Source: Brachybacterium halotolerans (GTDB taxonomy: Bacteria > Actinomycetota > Actinomycetes > Actinomycetales > Dermabacteraceae). Taken from it: DNA of 60,047 bases. The stretch lies in the NCBI RefSeq assembly GCF_016623465.1, contig NZ_JAEDAJ010000015.1:1-60047 (forward strand), read 5' to 3'. The translations under genes and the position numbers were made by a program. The notes beneath the pieces are model-generated. The model was not told the origin of the DNA. It worked only from the letters and a program-made list of their open reading frames with translations, and made no database searches. Positions within the stretch are counted from its first letter, which is position 1. Every line of letters starts with the position of its first letter. Positions 1-8,793 of the stretch are shown here, one piece after another.

Positions 1-158
1 TGGGCCTGCTTGCCCACGAGGTGGAGCGCAGTGAGCTCCACGAGCACGCGCTGCAGGTTCTTGGCCAGGGCATCGGAGGCCAGGAAGCCCCCCTCCGCGT
101 TCTCGGGCCGCGTGCGCTCGGCTCCGGCCGGGGTCGGGACGTCAACGGTCTCGTTCAT
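1..158 (-). CDS. dps: Dps family DNA-protection/ferritin-like protein (5' end only)
   Basis: The start codon and first 52 residues of a gene that runs off the left edge are visible. The translation begins MNETVDVPTPAG and contains ASDALAKNLQRVLVEL followed by LHLVGKQA, which matches the first helix of Dps-type miniferritins just before the HWN ferroxidase residues (not in the window). Dps proteins form dodecamers that oxidise and store iron and protect DNA in stationary phase. The ATG at 158 has an AAGGAG ribosome site about 8 bases upstream. It is divergent from the sulfatase. The family call rests only on the N-terminal helix. Confidence 0.72.
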   Translation of the reverse strand, partial: MNETVDVPTPAGAERTRPENAEGGFLASDALAKNLQRVLVELTALHLVGKQA

Positions 159-354
159 CGCGCATCTCCTTCGTTCGACGGTGGACGCCTCCGACGCTAC
201 GCGGCGACCACATGGTGGACAAGGGGTCGCGAGCGGGGCGGGATCGCGGAGGGGCGTCGGCCCGTCTCGGAACCCGCGCCCGACGCCGGGGCCGACCCGT
301 AGCATCTGCGGCGAGGCGCGGCGCCGATGCCGCACCGGAAGGATTCCCCGGCCC

Positions 355-1842
355 ATGCCCAGCGAACCGACCGCATCCCCAGCCCGCCCGAACATCCTGA
401 TCCTGATGACGGACCAGCAGCGCACCGGCTTCACCGCCGGCGCGGGCGGCCCGGACTCGATGCCCCGCGTGGATGCGCTGCTCGAGGACGGCACCCGCTT
501 CGAGAGGGCGTACTCGAGCGCTCCCGCGTGCGTCCCGGCCCGCACGAGCCTGCTCACCGGCCGTTTCCCCTCGGCGCACCGGGTGCGCCAGAACTCCACG
601 CCCCAGCACGCCGTCTATTCGTCGGACCTGCTGGACGTGCTGCGTGGGCAGGGATATCGGCTGCACTTCGCGGGCAAGCCCCACATGCACGCACGCCCCG
701 AGGACTTCGACGCCTACCACGGGCCGTTCATGCACGAGGGCGGCCCTGCGGACAGCGCCGAGCAGGAGGCCTTCGACGCCTGGCTGCACGAGCTGGACCA
801 CTCGGTCGCCCACGAGCCGGCGCCCTTCGCGCCGGAGGTGCAGCTGCCCGCCCGGATCATCGACGGGGCCATCCGGGATCTCGACGCGATGACCGGCGAG
901 GACCCGTTCCTGCTGTGGGTCTCGTTCCCCGAGCCCCACAACCCCTACCAGGTGCCCGAGCCGTACTTCAGCATGTTCGACCCCGCCGAGGTCCCCGACC
1001 GGTCGGTCGGTCCCGAGGTCCTGGACCGGATGGGGTGGAGGTTCCGCTGGCTGCACGCGCTCATCGAGGACAAGCGTCCCGGCTTCGACGCCGAATGGAG
1101 GCGGCTGCGGGCGAACTATCTGGGGATGCTGCGGCTCATCGACGATCAGATCGGCCGGCTGGTGGACCGTCTGGGGCCCGCGCTGGAGGAGACCGTCGTG
1201 ATCGTGCTCAGCGACCACGGGGACCTCGTCGGCGAGTACGGCCTGCAGCGCAAGGGCGCGGGCCTGCCGGAGGCGCTGGTGCGCATCCCGCTGGGCGTCG
1301 CCGGCCCCGGCATCAGCTCCCAGCGACGAGCGGAGCCGGTCTCGATCGTGGACGTGCTGCCGACGCTCTGCGAGCTGGTCGGGGCTCCGTTCCCGCCGGG
1401 CGTGCAGGGCAGGTCCCTGCTCCCCCTGCTCGCGGGCGAGGAGGTGCCGACCGAGGAGTTCTCCACGATGTACGCGGAGCACGGGTACGGGGGCGTCTCG
1501 TACGGGGAGGGTGACCGGCCGCCCCTGCACTTCCCCTACGAGGGGCGCTCCTTCGACGAGCTGAACTCCGTCACCCAGAGCGGCGAGATGCGGATGGTCG
1601 TGGACGGCCGGTACAAGCTCATCGCCGACGACCTCGGAACCTTCTCCCTCCACGACCTGCAGCAGGACCCGGCCGAGGTCCACGACCTGATCGACGACCC
1701 CGCGCTCGCCGAGGTGCGGGAGCGCCTGCTGCGTCGGCTCACCCTGTGGCTGATGCGCGTGGCCGACGACCTCCCCGTCGGTGCGTACCGGCCCCGCGAG
1801 GCCCCGCACAACTGGCGGTGGGCGGGTCGCGACGTCACGTGA
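355..1842 (+). CDS. Sulfatase family hydrolase (type I, formylglycine-dependent)
   Basis: This 495-residue protein has the type I sulfatase layout. An N-terminal metal-binding strand NILILMTDQQR (about residues 12-22) is followed by the signature CVPARTSLLTGR (about 60-71), whose Cys would be converted to formylglycine. LSDHGDLVGEYG near residue 285 supplies further Asp/His metal ligands. No signal peptide is visible, so the enzyme is probably cytoplasmic, like choline- or small-molecule sulfatases. An upstream extension of the frame exists, but ATG 355 directly precedes the conserved domain and has a GGAAGGA about 15 bases upstream, so I chose it. It is convergent with the GH4 gene; a joint role in sulfated or galactosidic glycan use is only an inference. 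The substrate is unknown. Confidence 0.85.
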   Translation: MPSEPTASPARPNILILMTDQQRTGFTAGAGGPDSMPRVDALLEDGTRFERAYSSAPACVPARTSLLTGRFPSAHRVRQNSTPQHAVYSSDLLDVLRGQGYRLHFAGKPHMHARPEDFDAYHGPFMHEGGPADSAEQEAFDAWLHELDHSVAHEPAPFAPEVQLPARIIDGAIRDLDAMTGEDPFLLWVSFPEPHNPYQVPEPYFSMFDPAEVPDRSVGPEVLDRMGWRFRWLHALIEDKRPGFDAEWRRLRANYLGMLRLIDDQIGRLVDRLGPALEETVVIVLSDHGDLVGEYGLQRKGAGLPEALVRIPLGVAGPGISSQRRAEPVSIVDVLPTLCELVGAPFPPGVQGRSLLPLLAGEEVPTEEFSTMYAEHGYGGVSYGEGDRPPLHFPYEGRSFDELNSVTQSGEMRMVVDGRYKLIADDLGTFSLHDLQQDPAEVHDLIDDPALAEVRERLLRRLTLWLMRVADDLPVGAYRPREAPHNWRWAGRDVT

Positions 1843-1862
1843 TTCGCTGAGGCGGCGCGCCG

Positions 1863-3278
1863 TCAGCTCTCGGCGCCGCCCGGCTGCGCCGCAGGGCGCA
1901 GCCCCTCCGGGAGCAGGTCGCGGTGCGCCTCGAGCAGCTCGGACGTCATGGCGCGGGACTGCTCGAGCGTCAGCTGGGCCGAGGTCAGGGGGTCGAGGGC
2001 CACGGCCTGGAACACGTTCTCGACGTCCCCCGTCAGCGCGGCGCGCACGGCGAGGGTCTGCACGTTGACGTTGGTGCGGTTCAGTGCCGCGAGCTGCGGC
2101 GGGAGGTCGCCGACGGAGGTCGGTTGCACACCCCTGGCATCGACCAGGCAGGGCACCTCGACGCAGGCGTCGGCCGGAAGGTTCGTGATGAGGGCGCCTC
2201 GGTTCGGCACGTTCCCGTGCACGACGCTGGGTGTTCCCGTGACCAGGGAGTTCACGATCTGTGCGCCGTACTCGACGCTCGGGGCGAGCTCGGCCTTCAA
2301 CCGCTCGAGCTGGTCGTCGATGTCGCCCTGGTCGTCGTGCGCGGCGCAGATCTCGAAGTAGTCCCAGCGCTCGGGGATGTACTCCTTCGTGGTCTCCGGA
2401 TCCTTGCGGAAGTAGGGCACGTACTCCGAGGCGTGGTGGCTCGACTCGGTCTGGAAGTACCCGAAGGTGTTCATGATCGAGGTGCGCACCTGTTCGTTGC
2501 CGCCCTCGTAGGTGCTGGCCGCCTCCGCGGCGTCGGAGTGGTCGCCGTCGTCCCCGGCGAGGTCAGCGGCGGCGCGGCCGGGCCGGTGCCGCTGCGCCAT
2601 CACCTCGCGCAGCCGCGGGTAGAGGTCCTCCTGGCCGCGGAACAGCTCGAGCACCCACGCCTGGTGGTTGATGCCCGCGCAGCGGTACGAGACCTCGTCG
2701 TAGGGGACGTCGAGGGTGCGGGCGAGCATCCGCGTGGTCCCCTGCACGCTGTGGCAGAGCCCCACGGTGCGCAGACCCTGGGCGTTGAGGTACGCGGTCG
2801 CCATCGCCATGGGATTCGCGTAGTTGATGAAAGCGGCGTCGGGGCACACCTCGCGGGCGTCCGCCGCGATCTCGGCGTACGCGGGGACGGAGCGCAGGAA
2901 GCGGAACACCCCGCCGGGGCCGACGGTGTCGCCGACGGCCTGGTCGATGCCGTACTTCCGCGGGATCTCGACGTCGTGCCGGTAGGACGGGATCCCGCCC
3001 ACCTGGAAGGTGATGACGACGACGTCGGCGCCCTCGAGGGCCGCGCGCCGGTCGGTCGTCTCCTCGACCCGCGTGGCGAAGCCGTGGTGGGCGACGAGGT
3101 CGCGTGCGGCCTGGGCGACGGGGCCGAGCTTCTCGGGCCGCACGTCCATGAGGCACAGCGTCGCGTCGCGCAGGGCGGGGAAGCTGAGGATGTCGCCGAT
3201 CAGGCGGAACGGGAACACGTACCCGCCGGCGCCGATGATGGTGATCTTGGGGGAGGTGACGAACGTCTTCGTGGTCAT
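1863..3278 (-). CDS. Glycoside hydrolase family 4 (alpha-galactosidase/alpha-glucosidase type)
   Basis: The 471-residue protein has the GH4 architecture. A Rossmann NAD site KITIIGAGG lies at the N-terminus, followed by VGDTVGPGGVFR, NYANPMA, the catalytic/metal-binding GLCHSVQG and GINHQAW. GH4 enzymes use NAD+ and Mn2+ and cleave by an oxidation-elimination-addition-reduction cycle. The CHS motif is typical of alpha-galactosidases (MelA) and related alpha-glucosidases rather than phospho-glycosidases, so an unphosphorylated substrate is likely. The length is close to MelA. It should be cytoplasmic. No dedicated transporter is adjacent; the nearby AraC regulator is a plausible controller. 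A TAGCGT hexamer six bases before the ATG suggests a leaderless transcript. Confidence 0.88.
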   Translation of the reverse strand: MTTKTFVTSPKITIIGAGGYVFPFRLIGDILSFPALRDATLCLMDVRPEKLGPVAQAARDLVAHHGFATRVEETTDRRAALEGADVVVITFQVGGIPSYRHDVEIPRKYGIDQAVGDTVGPGGVFRFLRSVPAYAEIAADAREVCPDAAFINYANPMAMATAYLNAQGLRTVGLCHSVQGTTRMLARTLDVPYDEVSYRCAGINHQAWVLELFRGQEDLYPRLREVMAQRHRPGRAAADLAGDDGDHSDAAEAASTYEGGNEQVRTSIMNTFGYFQTESSHHASEYVPYFRKDPETTKEYIPERWDYFEICAAHDDQGDIDDQLERLKAELAPSVEYGAQIVNSLVTGTPSVVHGNVPNRGALITNLPADACVEVPCLVDARGVQPTSVGDLPPQLAALNRTNVNVQTLAVRAALTGDVENVFQAVALDPLTSAQLTLEQSRAMTSELLEAHRDLLPEGLRPAAQPGGAES

Positions 3279-3284
3279 GGGCCC

Positions 3285-3290
3285 ACGCTA
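3285..3290 (-). promoter_or_regulatory. Leaderless-type -10 box (TAGCGT) for the GH4 gene
   Basis: On the minus strand TAGCGT ends six bases before the ATG at 3278. This is the spacing expected when transcription starts at the A of the start codon, as is common in Actinobacteria. No convincing Shine-Dalgarno precedes this ATG. Inferred from spacing only. Confidence 0.5.
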
Positions 3291-3458
3291 TGGACGCACC
3301 ACGGGAGAGGTCTCGCGGGATCGTGCGCCGTTCTTCCAGGATTCTTCGGTGCTGCCCCGGATCCGTGGCCGTCGGCCCGCTTCCGCAGGTGCAGGCCCGG
3401 ATCCCCGGTGGCCGGCCCGGATCCGCGGGCGCCGCCGCTCAGCGACGCGGCGGACCGG

Positions 3459-4307
3459 TCACTTCATCCCGTGCACCCCGTCGACGGTCAGCCAGTCGAC
3501 GTCGCCCGCGCAGCCGTGCAGGCCGTCCTGCTCGACGTACGCCGCCTTCTTCGAGCCCGGCGCGTAGATGCGCCAGCCGTCGGCGTCGGTCGCCTTGCAC
3601 TCGTCGCCGAGGGGACCGCCGCCGTCGCCCACGTCGACCGCCTTCAGCGACGCCTCGGCGTGGCCGTTGGGGATCAGGACGGCGGCCTTGCCGGCCCGCC
3701 CGCGCTGCGCGGCCTTCCCGAGCTGGGTGCCGTTCCCGCCGCCGACGGCGGAGACGCCCGGATACCCGCCGATGCGGCACGGATCGTCGCCGGTGTTCGT
3801 GAAGGAGATGGTGAACATGACGCTCCCGGCCGCGGGGTCCCCCTGGCTGACGGAGACGTCGAGGTTCGAGGCGGTGCAGTCCGACACCTTGTCGTTGCTG
3901 CCGCCGCCGTCGGCCTTGCCCGAGGCGGTCCCGGAGCCCGCTCCCTTGGAGGAGACCGAGGAGTCGTCGTCCGACGATCCCTTGCCCGAGGAGCCGTCGG
4001 AGGTGTCGTCGGAGGTGTCGTCCGAGGGCGTCGACGAGTCGGAGCTCGCGGACGAGGAGCCGTCCGACGACTCGTCGGAGGCCGCGCCGGAGTCGGATGC
4101 CCCTCCGCCATCGGAGGCACCGTCGGCCGGCTCCTGGCTCGCTCCCCCGCCGTCGCTTGCCGCGGAGTCGCCGCCCTGCGCCGTGTCCGCACCGCCGTCG
4201 TCGGACCCGTTGCCGCAGCTCGCCGCCCCGAGCGCGAGGAGCGTGGTCGCCGAGAGCGCGCAGGCGCTGCGGGTGATGGTGCGGATGCTCATGACGCTGC
4301 TGCGCAT
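3459..4307 (-). CDS. Secreted lipoprotein with Ser/Asp-rich linker and DUF4232 domain
   Basis: This 282-residue protein starts with a lipoprotein signal ending in LGAASC (lipobox Cys at about residue 31). A linker of roughly 100 residues very rich in Ser, Asp and Gly follows. The C-terminal domain (about 142-282) begins at the CTASNLDVSVS segment and matches DUF4232, an actinobacterial extracellular beta-sandwich of unknown function. Cys pairs (CTAS, PCRIGGYPG, ECKA, GCAGD) suggest disulfides outside the cell. Start 4307 has a GAGG-containing ribosome site; a second Met five codons on lacks one. The gene lies between the GH4 gene and the AraC regulator. Localisation is well supported; no function can be assigned. 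Confidence 0.8.
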   Translation of the reverse strand: MRSSVMSIRTITRSACALSATTLLALGAASCGNGSDDGGADTAQGGDSAASDGGGASQEPADGASDGGGASDSGAASDESSDGSSSASSDSSTPSDDTSDDTSDGSSGKGSSDDDSSVSSKGAGSGTASGKADGGGSNDKVSDCTASNLDVSVSQGDPAAGSVMFTISFTNTGDDPCRIGGYPGVSAVGGGNGTQLGKAAQRGRAGKAAVLIPNGHAEASLKAVDVGDGGGPLGDECKATDADGWRIYAPGSKKAAYVEQDGLHGCAGDVDWLTVDGVHGMK

Positions 4308-4449
4308 GAAGTCGCCTCGATTCTTCTGCTTGTTGGGGCCTCGACATTACGCCCCGGGACGTCCGGTCAGGCGTGCGGCCCGCGCGCGACCGCCTCTGCA
4401 CGATCCCTGAGCCAGCGCGGACGGCCCCTGATCCGGCGCGCGCGACGCC

Positions 4450-4455
4450 TACTGT
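4450..4455 (+). promoter_or_regulatory. Leaderless-type -10 box (TACTGT) for the AraC regulator
   Basis: TACTGT is followed by six bases and then ATG 4462, the arrangement of a leaderless actinobacterial promoter. No Shine-Dalgarno is visible before the ATG. Confidence 0.5.
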
Positions 4456-4461
4456 GATGCC

Positions 4462-5313
4462 ATGGCAGGCTCCCCCGGCTCGAGGTCCGAGGTCGTCGCC
4501 GCGGACCAGGGACTGTGGTGCCGCCGCGGCGACCCGCCCGTCATGGAGTCGATGCACCGGCACAACGACGTCGAGATCAACGTGGTGGTGCGCGGGGAGC
4601 TGCGATACCTGCATGCAGGGGCTCCGCTCATCGTCCGCGAGGGCCGGATCGCGATGTTCTGGGCGACCCAGCCGCACGGTCTCGTGGATTCCCGGCCTGG
4701 CGACGTGTGCTGGGTCCACGTCCCGCTCGGGACGGCGATGCGCTGGGGTCTTCCCGAGGATGCGGTGGGCGCCCTGCTCCGCGCCCGACCGCTGGTGATC
4801 GAGGCGCCCGATCTGGTGGCACGGTTCGCGGGCATGACGAGCCTCTGGCTCGAGGAGATCGGCGACCGCACCCGTGAGGAGTTCGCCCTGCTCGAGATCC
4901 GCGCGGCCGTGCTGCGGATCCTGCAGACGGAGGCCGAGCACGCCTCCCCGGCCGGCCCGTCGGACGGCGGGAGGCGCGGCCTGACCGCCGAGCGCCTGCA
5001 GCACGTGCGCACGATGGCGCAGGTGGTGATGGACGGCTTCACGGAGGAGCTCGCCGTGGCCGACGTCGCGAGCGCGGTCCACCTCGCGCCCTCGCACGCG
5101 ATGACGGTGTTCCGCCAGGCGGTGGGCGTGACCATCGGCGAGTACCTCACCATGTGCCGGGTCGCCGAGGCGCAGCGTCTGCTGATCACGAGCGGCCTCA
5201 CCACGGCGGAGATCGCCTCGGCCAGCGGATTCGGCTCGCTCAGCAGCTTCTACAGCCACGTCACGGCCGCGTGCGGCATGGCTCCACGGGAGTACCGGCG
5301 GCTGGGGCGCTGA
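4462..5313 (+). CDS. AraC family transcriptional regulator
   Basis: The 283-residue protein has an N-terminal cupin-like sensor with MHRHNDVEINVVV (about 30-42) and a C-terminal double helix-turn-helix (about 185-283). The latter contains VADVASAVHLAPSH and ends with GFGSLSSFYSHV and PREYRRLG, the diagnostic AraC recognition helix and tail. Such proteins usually activate sugar-use genes on ligand binding. It is divergent from the lipoprotein and GH4 genes and lies just upstream of the apionate operon. The latter carries its own motif A operator, so the GH4/lipoprotein side is the likelier target. The ligand is unknown. Confidence 0.88.
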   Translation: MAGSPGSRSEVVAADQGLWCRRGDPPVMESMHRHNDVEINVVVRGELRYLHAGAPLIVREGRIAMFWATQPHGLVDSRPGDVCWVHVPLGTAMRWGLPEDAVGALLRARPLVIEAPDLVARFAGMTSLWLEEIGDRTREEFALLEIRAAVLRILQTEAEHASPAGPSDGGRRGLTAERLQHVRTMAQVVMDGFTEELAVADVASAVHLAPSHAMTVFRQAVGVTIGEYLTMCRVAEAQRLLITSGLTTAEIASASGFGSLSSFYSHVTAACGMAPREYRRLGR

Positions 5314-5346
5314 CCACTGCGCCGCTTCGCCCTCCATCACGCGACC

Positions 5347-5377
5347 GTTGACCGGTCAACCGGTTGTGATCTACGGT
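5347..5377 (+). promoter_or_regulatory. Promoter with motif A operator upstream of the MFS-apnL operon
   Basis: The -35 box TTGACC (5348-5353) is followed after 18 bases by TACGGT (5372-5377). The spacer holds GGTCAACCGGTTGT, and GTTGACCGGTCAAC overlaps it, so two nested palindromes lie across the promoter. The AACCGGTT core recurs at 9655, 12470 and 26183. Repression by steric blocking is inferred; the GntR at 8794 is the likeliest binder. Confidence 0.65.
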
Positions 5378-5500
5378 CTGGCCTGAGCCGCGCGGCCCGC
5401 GACCTCAGCGCTCCTGCGGCCTCGGCGCACCCGCGACCCGCCGCGCCGAGGCCCCGCCCCGCGCGCCCGCCGCCGCACACCCACTCGACGAGGAGTCATC

Positions 5501-6877
5501 GTGAACTCACGCATCCCGCAGCCCGATCCGGCCACCGCTTCCCTCCCGCCGGTGGGCGAACCCCCCGTCGGCCCCGGCTCCCTCGACACCGAACCCGGTC
5601 GCCGGTACACGATCTACCTCGTGATCGTCGCGCTGCTGGGCTGGGCGCTCGCGGCCTACGACACCAACCTGTTCAACCTCACCATCGCGGACATCACCTC
5701 CGAGCTGGGCATCTCGGCCTCGGCGCTCGGCGTGATGGGCATGCTCGTCTACGCCGCGGAGTTCGCGATCGCGCTCTGGATGGGCCGCGTCATGGACGCC
5801 CGCGGCAGACGCTTCGCCTGGATGCTGTGCCTGATCGCGGCAGGCGTGTTCACGGGCCTGACGTTCTTCGTGCAGGGGTTCTGGAGCCTCGTGCTGGTGC
5901 GCGCGCTGGCCTCGGGCTTCGCCAATGCAGAGCTCGCGGTCTCCGTGACGCTCGTGAACGAGCAGGTGCCCGCGCGGCGACGCGGCATGCTCTACTCGAT
6001 CGTCCAGTCCGGGTACACCGTGGGCGTGTTCATGGCCTCGGGGATGTACCTGCTGGTCTCGGGACTGGGCTGGCGGGCCGTGTTCCTCTTCGGCGTGCTG
6101 CCGCTCGTGCTCGTCGCGATCGCCCGCGCGAAGGTCCGCGAATCGCCCCGCTACCTGCACATCCGTTCGCTGCGCGCGGCGCTCGACCGCGGGGACGACG
6201 CGGAGGTCGCGCGTCTGCAGCGGGTGATGCCCGTGGACGTCTCCCAGCTCGAGAAGGGCACCTTCCGCCAGCTGTTCTCGGCTGCCGGCGGGGTGCGGCG
6301 CACGGCCGTGAGCCTCTCGGTCACCTGGCTGCTGTACGGCATGTCCTACGTCGCCACGAACATCTACCTGGCCTATTGGATGGCCGAGGTGAAGGGCTGG
6401 GCATCCTCCGCCGTCGCCGCGCTGCTGCTCGTCGGCGGGGCCGCCGGCGTCGTGTTCTACCTGGTGGGCGGGCTCCTGGGCGAGCGCTTCGGCCGACGCT
6501 CCGTGCTCATCGGCTCGGCCGCGGCGATCGCCCCGCTCGCGCTGATCATCCTGGTCTCCGACCGCTCGAGCGTGCTGCTGGTCGCGATCTTCCTGCTGTT
6601 CCAGGCCACCAACGGCACCTGGTCGGGCGTCGGCTACACCTACCAGGCCGAGGTCTACCCGACCCGCGTGCGAGCCCTCGGCGTGAGCTGGATGAGCGGG
6701 ATGCTCGTGGGAGGCTTCATGCTGGGCAGCCTCCTGTGGGCGATGCTCACCGCAACAACCTCCCTGACCAGCACCTGGATCATCATCGCTGTGGTCCTCG
6801 GCGCCGCCCAGGCCGTCTCGACGCTGTTCCTGCCCCGGGTCGCGCCCGGGCAGGAGCTCGAGGCGATCGCCCGATGA
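5501..6877 (+). CDS. MFS transporter, first gene of the apionate operon
   Basis: This 458-residue major facilitator has about twelve hydrophobic segments. The A-loop signature GRVMDARGRR follows TM2, and GLLGERFGRRS lies at the start of the second half. TM1 carries YDTNLFNLTIAD, as in sugar/acid:H+ symporters of the inner membrane. GTG 5501 is preceded by GAGGAG. It overlaps a possible ATG of the next gene by four bases, so the two are co-transcribed. Its position with apnL and under motif A suggests import of D-apiose-derived lactone or D-apionate; the substrate is inferred from context alone. Confidence 0.83.
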   Translation: MNSRIPQPDPATASLPPVGEPPVGPGSLDTEPGRRYTIYLVIVALLGWALAAYDTNLFNLTIADITSELGISASALGVMGMLVYAAEFAIALWMGRVMDARGRRFAWMLCLIAAGVFTGLTFFVQGFWSLVLVRALASGFANAELAVSVTLVNEQVPARRRGMLYSIVQSGYTVGVFMASGMYLLVSGLGWRAVFLFGVLPLVLVAIARAKVRESPRYLHIRSLRAALDRGDDAEVARLQRVMPVDVSQLEKGTFRQLFSAAGGVRRTAVSLSVTWLLYGMSYVATNIYLAYWMAEVKGWASSAVAALLLVGGAAGVVFYLVGGLLGERFGRRSVLIGSAAAIAPLALIILVSDRSSVLLVAIFLLFQATNGTWSGVGYTYQAEVYPTRVRALGVSWMSGMLVGGFMLGSLLWAMLTATTSLTSTWIIIAVVLGAAQAVSTLFLPRVAPGQELEAIAR

Positions 6878-6894
6878 GTGAAGGAGCAGACCCC

Positions 6895-8781
6895 ATGGCC
6901 GATGCGCCCGCCGCCCTCGGCGCCGAGCAGTCCCTCGACAACCGCACCACGCACACCCTGGGGCCCTGGTCGCTGCGCTGCGGGGGCGACGAGGTCAGCG
7001 AGATCGCCTGGAACGGCACCGTGCTGCTGGAGTCCGCGCGTCCCGCGCTGCGCGACCGCGACTGGGGCACCGTAGCCCCGGAGATCCTCGAGGAGGAGTG
7101 GTCCCGCAGCGCCGGCCCCTCGCTCACCCGCACCCTGCGCGTGCGGTACACAGGCGCGGGCGGCGGTGCGAGCGCTCTCTCAGAGCTGACGATGACACCC
7201 GAGCGCCTGAGCCTGCGCTTCGCAGTCACGGTCGAGACCTCGCTGACCACGAACCGCGTGGGCCTCACGGCCATGCTCCCGCGCGCCATGGCGGGCGACG
7301 ACGCGGTCGTGACCACGACCCGCGGCGACCGACGGGACTTCCGCTTCCCCCGGCCGATCGCCCCGTGGCAGCCGCTGTTCGACATCCGCGGCCTCGACCT
7401 CGAGCACGCCGGAGTCCGGGCGCGCCTCGAGCTGCTGGGCGACGTGTTCGAGATGGAGGACCAGCGGAACTGGACCGACGCGAGCTTCAAGATCTACTCG
7501 CGCCCGCTCGCCCAGCCCTTCCCGTACGAGGTCTCCGCGGGCGAGAGCATCACCCAGGAGATCTCCCTGGTCCCCGAGCCCGCCGCGCCGCCGGCGCACC
7601 CCTCTCCTTCGCAGGCACCGGCGGTCCCCGCGTCGGCGCCGACTGCTGCGACGCACCCCTCTCCCCCGTCGGCGTCAGAGCCGACCCCGACCGCTCTCGC
7701 CGATCTCCTCGCAGCCGCCCGCACCCGCACGCTTCCGCACCTCGGCCTCGGCGCCACGACCGCGGCGGCCGGCGTGCAACGCGGCGGCCCGCGCTCGATC
7801 TCGGCCGAGGCCGGCTTCGACCACCTGATGGTCGAGGTCAGCGAAAGGTTCGGCGCCGAGCAGGTGCTCGCGGCCGCTGCCGACGAGGCCGTCGCGACGG
7901 GCCTGCCCGCCGACCTGCGGATCATCGCCTCCGAGACCACCAACGTCCCGGCGCTCCTGGATGCGGCCGATGCGGCGGGACTTCCTGTGCGCCGGATCGG
8001 GATCGTCGACGAGACGCGCCACGTGACGACGACTGCGCTCTGGGAGCGCCTGCGCAGCGCTTGCGCGGGCAGGGGCGCGGAGCTCGTCGCGGGCTCGCGC
8101 ACCCACTTCACCGAGCTGAACCGCGAGATCCATGCAGTCCCCGCCGCTGAGCTCCTCTCGTTCCCCTCGACCCCTCAGATGCACATGCGCGAGAGCTGGC
8201 ACGTGGCCGAGAGCGTCGCAGCCCTCGGGGACGTGCTCGCCTCGGCGCGGATGCTGCGGCCGACGGCGCGGCTGCACCTCGGCCCGCTCACGCTGCGTCC
8301 GCGGGTGAATGCGGTGGCGACGCAGGCGGAGCTCGTCGATCGTGCCGACGCCTCCGGCTGGGGCGCGCACCTGGTGCCCGGCAGCACGGATCCACGCGGG
8401 CGCACGTCCTGGGCGGCCGCGTGGACGGCCGCCGCCCTCGCGGAGGCCGCGCACGGCGGCGTCGAGAGCGTCACCCTGGGCGAGCTCGCCGGTCCCCGCG
8501 GCGTGCTCACCGGCGAGGCCGGGGCTCAGCTGACCCCGCTGGGCGAGCTGCTGGTCGCTCTCGCGCCCTGGTCGGGTCGGGAGGTGCGCGTGCTGTGCGG
8601 GCCCGGCGGCCCCGGCACCGCCCTGATCGCCCGCGGCGAGGATGTCCTGCTGGTCAACGCCGGCCTCGAGGACTGGGAGGCGGCGGCCGGTTCGGACGAC
8701 GGGCGGCCGCTGCGCGTGGCGGCGGGAACCGTGCTCCGCGTCGGCCCCGCCGATGAGGCCGGGCCCGCCCCGCGCTCTTGA
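6895..8781 (+). CDS. apnL: D-apionate lactonase family protein (ApnL-like)
   Basis: This 628-residue protein has two parts. The N-terminal beta-rich half (to about 230) carries DWGTVAPEI, FRFPRPIAPWQP and FEMEDQRNWTDASFK, which I recognise as hallmarks of the ApnL family that opens D-apionolactone to D-apionate. A Pro/Ser/Ala-rich linker (about 235-265) leads to a C-terminal alpha/beta region that looks barrel-like. No signal peptide is seen, so it is cytoplasmic. ATG 6895 has AAGGAG eight bases upstream; an ATG at 6874 overlapping the MFS stop is possible. Oxidoisomerase and decarboxylase genes just downstream support the call. Substrate specificity rests on family memory and context. Confidence 0.75.
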   Translation: MADAPAALGAEQSLDNRTTHTLGPWSLRCGGDEVSEIAWNGTVLLESARPALRDRDWGTVAPEILEEEWSRSAGPSLTRTLRVRYTGAGGGASALSELTMTPERLSLRFAVTVETSLTTNRVGLTAMLPRAMAGDDAVVTTTRGDRRDFRFPRPIAPWQPLFDIRGLDLEHAGVRARLELLGDVFEMEDQRNWTDASFKIYSRPLAQPFPYEVSAGESITQEISLVPEPAAPPAHPSPSQAPAVPASAPTAATHPSPPSASEPTPTALADLLAAARTRTLPHLGLGATTAAAGVQRGGPRSISAEAGFDHLMVEVSERFGAEQVLAAAADEAVATGLPADLRIIASETTNVPALLDAADAAGLPVRRIGIVDETRHVTTTALWERLRSACAGRGAELVAGSRTHFTELNREIHAVPAAELLSFPSTPQMHMRESWHVAESVAALGDVLASARMLRPTARLHLGPLTLRPRVNAVATQAELVDRADASGWGAHLVPGSTDPRGRTSWAAAWTAAALAEAAHGGVESVTLGELAGPRGVLTGEAGAQLTPLGELLVALAPWSGREVRVLCGPGGPGTALIARGEDVLLVNAGLEDWEAAAGSDDGRPLRVAAGTVLRVGPADEAGPAPRS

Positions 8782-8787
8782 TACCTT
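8782..8787 (+). promoter_or_regulatory. Leaderless-type -10 box (TACCTT) for GntR regulator 1
   Basis: TACCTT starts right after the apnL stop codon and ends six bases before ATG 8794, with no Shine-Dalgarno between. The regulator could therefore be made from its own leaderless transcript as well as by read-through. Confidence 0.45.
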
Positions 8788-8793
8788 CACCTC

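Noticed and set aside
1923..4457. Open frame of 844 codons on the plus strand
   Set aside because: It lies antisense to the GH4 and lipoprotein genes, which have clear family motifs. Its translation is Arg/Gly/Val-rich with no domain, a usual effect of high GC.
5827..6894. Upstream extension making a 984-codon apnL fusion
   Set aside because: The extension reads through the MFS gene in another frame. AAGGAG before ATG 6895 marks the true start.
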